Assembly (NCBI GenBank): GCA_964007475.1
Contig: OZ023273.1
Coordinates: 32,603,287 to 32,667,286, forward strand
DNA length: 64,000 nt
Origin: Hybos culiciformis
Taxonomy: Eukaryota > Arthropoda > Insecta > Diptera > Hybotidae
Reading direction: 5' to 3'
Position 1 is the first letter of the stretch; every line of letters starts with the position of its first letter. A program made the translations under genes and the position numbers. Of this stretch, positions 63,355 through 64,000 are shown in pieces. Under the pieces are notes generated by a model. The model saw only the letters and a list, made by a program, of their open reading frames with translations. It made no database searches and was not told the origin of the DNA.

Positions 63355-63430
63355 TCCTCATTGGGAATCGAACCAGGCACCTTCAGACTTACAGTGTGAT
63401 GTTCTACTATAATACTAAGCCATATTGCCT
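63355..63430 (-). ncRNA. tRNA-Tyr-like Pol III unit, minus strand, satellite unit 3
   Basis: Same as the other minus-strand copies. B-box 63364-63374 read on the minus strand. A long A-run on the plus strand supplies the minus-strand T-run terminator. Confidence 0.6.
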
Positions 63431-63691
63431 ATATGAGTTTAGCTTTCTAAACAAATACAAAAAATATTTTTGATTTATTTTCCTAAATAATATTAAATCT
63501 CATTATATGGCAATGAGATTAATTTTTTGATTGGTTAGTTAATTTTTCAAACTCGTTTTTTGAGTATTCTAATTCTTTTCTTATTTTTTTTTTTGAGTAT
63601 TATTTTTTATTCCCCTACAATAAAATAAAAACAAAAAAATGAATGGTTTATTAGAATTTTTTTATTATATTTTAGAAAGCAAAAATTATAT

Positions 63692-63763
63692 GGCCGTATG
63701 GCTTAGTGGCTAGAACATCGGACTATAAGAGTGAAGGTGTCAGGTTCGATTCCCCAATGAATA
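63692..63763 (+). ncRNA. tRNA-Tyr-like Pol III unit, satellite unit 4 (partial unit)
   Basis: A-box 63699-63709, B-box 63743-63753, T-run after GAATACA. The rest of this unit runs past the window end. Confidence 0.6.
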
Positions 63764-64000
63764 CATTTTTTTTTAAATTTTTTTGAACATAATAATTTTT
63801 ATAATTTTTTGAACATAATTTTTTTATTGGTAGAATATGTAATTTTTTTGCTTGTAATATTGGACATATATTTGAAATTAAAAAAGTGTACGATAATTAT
63901 GAATTCCTACCCAAAATTTTTGGTCTGGTAATCTTTATTTCACCAGAGCTACCTATTTTGAAAATATTTTTTTTTTTTGCATATTTTGAGCCGGGAAAAC

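Larger units (their letters stand above)
58857..64000 (+). repeat. ~1.6-kb tandem satellite, three units and a partial fourth
   Basis: Units begin near 58857, 60461, 62058 and 63657, with a period of 1596-1603 bp; the last is cut by the window end. Units 2 and 3 are almost identical, while unit 1 is somewhat more diverged at its left end. In order each unit holds a plus-strand tRNA-like sequence with T-run, an inverted copy of the ~100-bp module (near 59118, 60713, 62309 and 63907), about 900 bp of AT-rich DNA, a minus-strand tRNA-like sequence, and an AT-rich junction. No protein-coding frame is present. The true copy number may be larger than assembled. Confidence 0.93.

Noticed and set aside
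58893..63763. Functional tRNA-Tyr genes
   Set aside because: Acceptor stems do not pair, the T and D stems are only partly paired, and the plus-strand copies have poor anticodon stems. They are better described as tRNA-derived Pol III-like units.

Overview
The window is AT-rich nuclear DNA from an arthropod, most likely an insect. This rests on long AT-rich introns, GT/AG-split genes, a large protocadherin with an insect-style cytoplasmic tail, a SETMAR-type lysine methyltransferase, Tc1-like and foldback transposons, and tRNA-derived satellite DNA. I cannot place it below that level. Only two genes are convincing, both on the minus strand, and most of the rest is repeats.

Layout. 1-1.5 kb: intergenic, with a small inverted repeat. 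1.5-6.7 kb and 9.6-14.8 kb: two nearly identical direct copies of a ~5.2 kb segment, offset by about 8.15 kb. Between them lie a 200-base assembly gap (6687-6886) and a 1.9 kb palindromic foldback element (7278-9181). 13.94-15.78 kb: a SETMAR-like SET-domain gene of two coding exons, whose intron holds a 641 bp internally deleted Tc1-like element. Its last exon also lies in the upstream segment copy, so an orphan duplicate sits at 5786-5946. 19.2-21.5 kb: a compound repeat locus, made of a GC-rich 12-bp minisatellite of about 115 units, flanked by copies of a ~100 bp module and followed by a foldback element. 21.5-39.3 kb: AT-rich intergenic DNA without a supportable gene. 39.3-49.3 kb: the 3' nine exons of a protocadherin, reconstructed in one open frame of 1,490 residues. 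49.3-58.3 kb: presumably intron or intergenic, with one MITE. 58.3-64 kb: a second copy of the foldback, then a ~1.6 kb tandem satellite running off the end.

The satellite is the most unusual part. Every unit has two ~74-nt tRNA-Tyr-like sequences on opposite strands, each with Pol III A- and B-box motifs and a T-run terminator right after the tRNA-like body. Across unit junctions they form head-to-head pairs about 260 bp apart. The same units hold the module that flanks the 12-bp minisatellite 38 kb away, so the two loci share ancestry. The cadherin tail is also notable: a predicted coiled coil is followed by two tandem TQT motifs of the kind bound by dynein light chain LC8. No CRISPR array, intact transposase, rRNA or functional tRNA was found.
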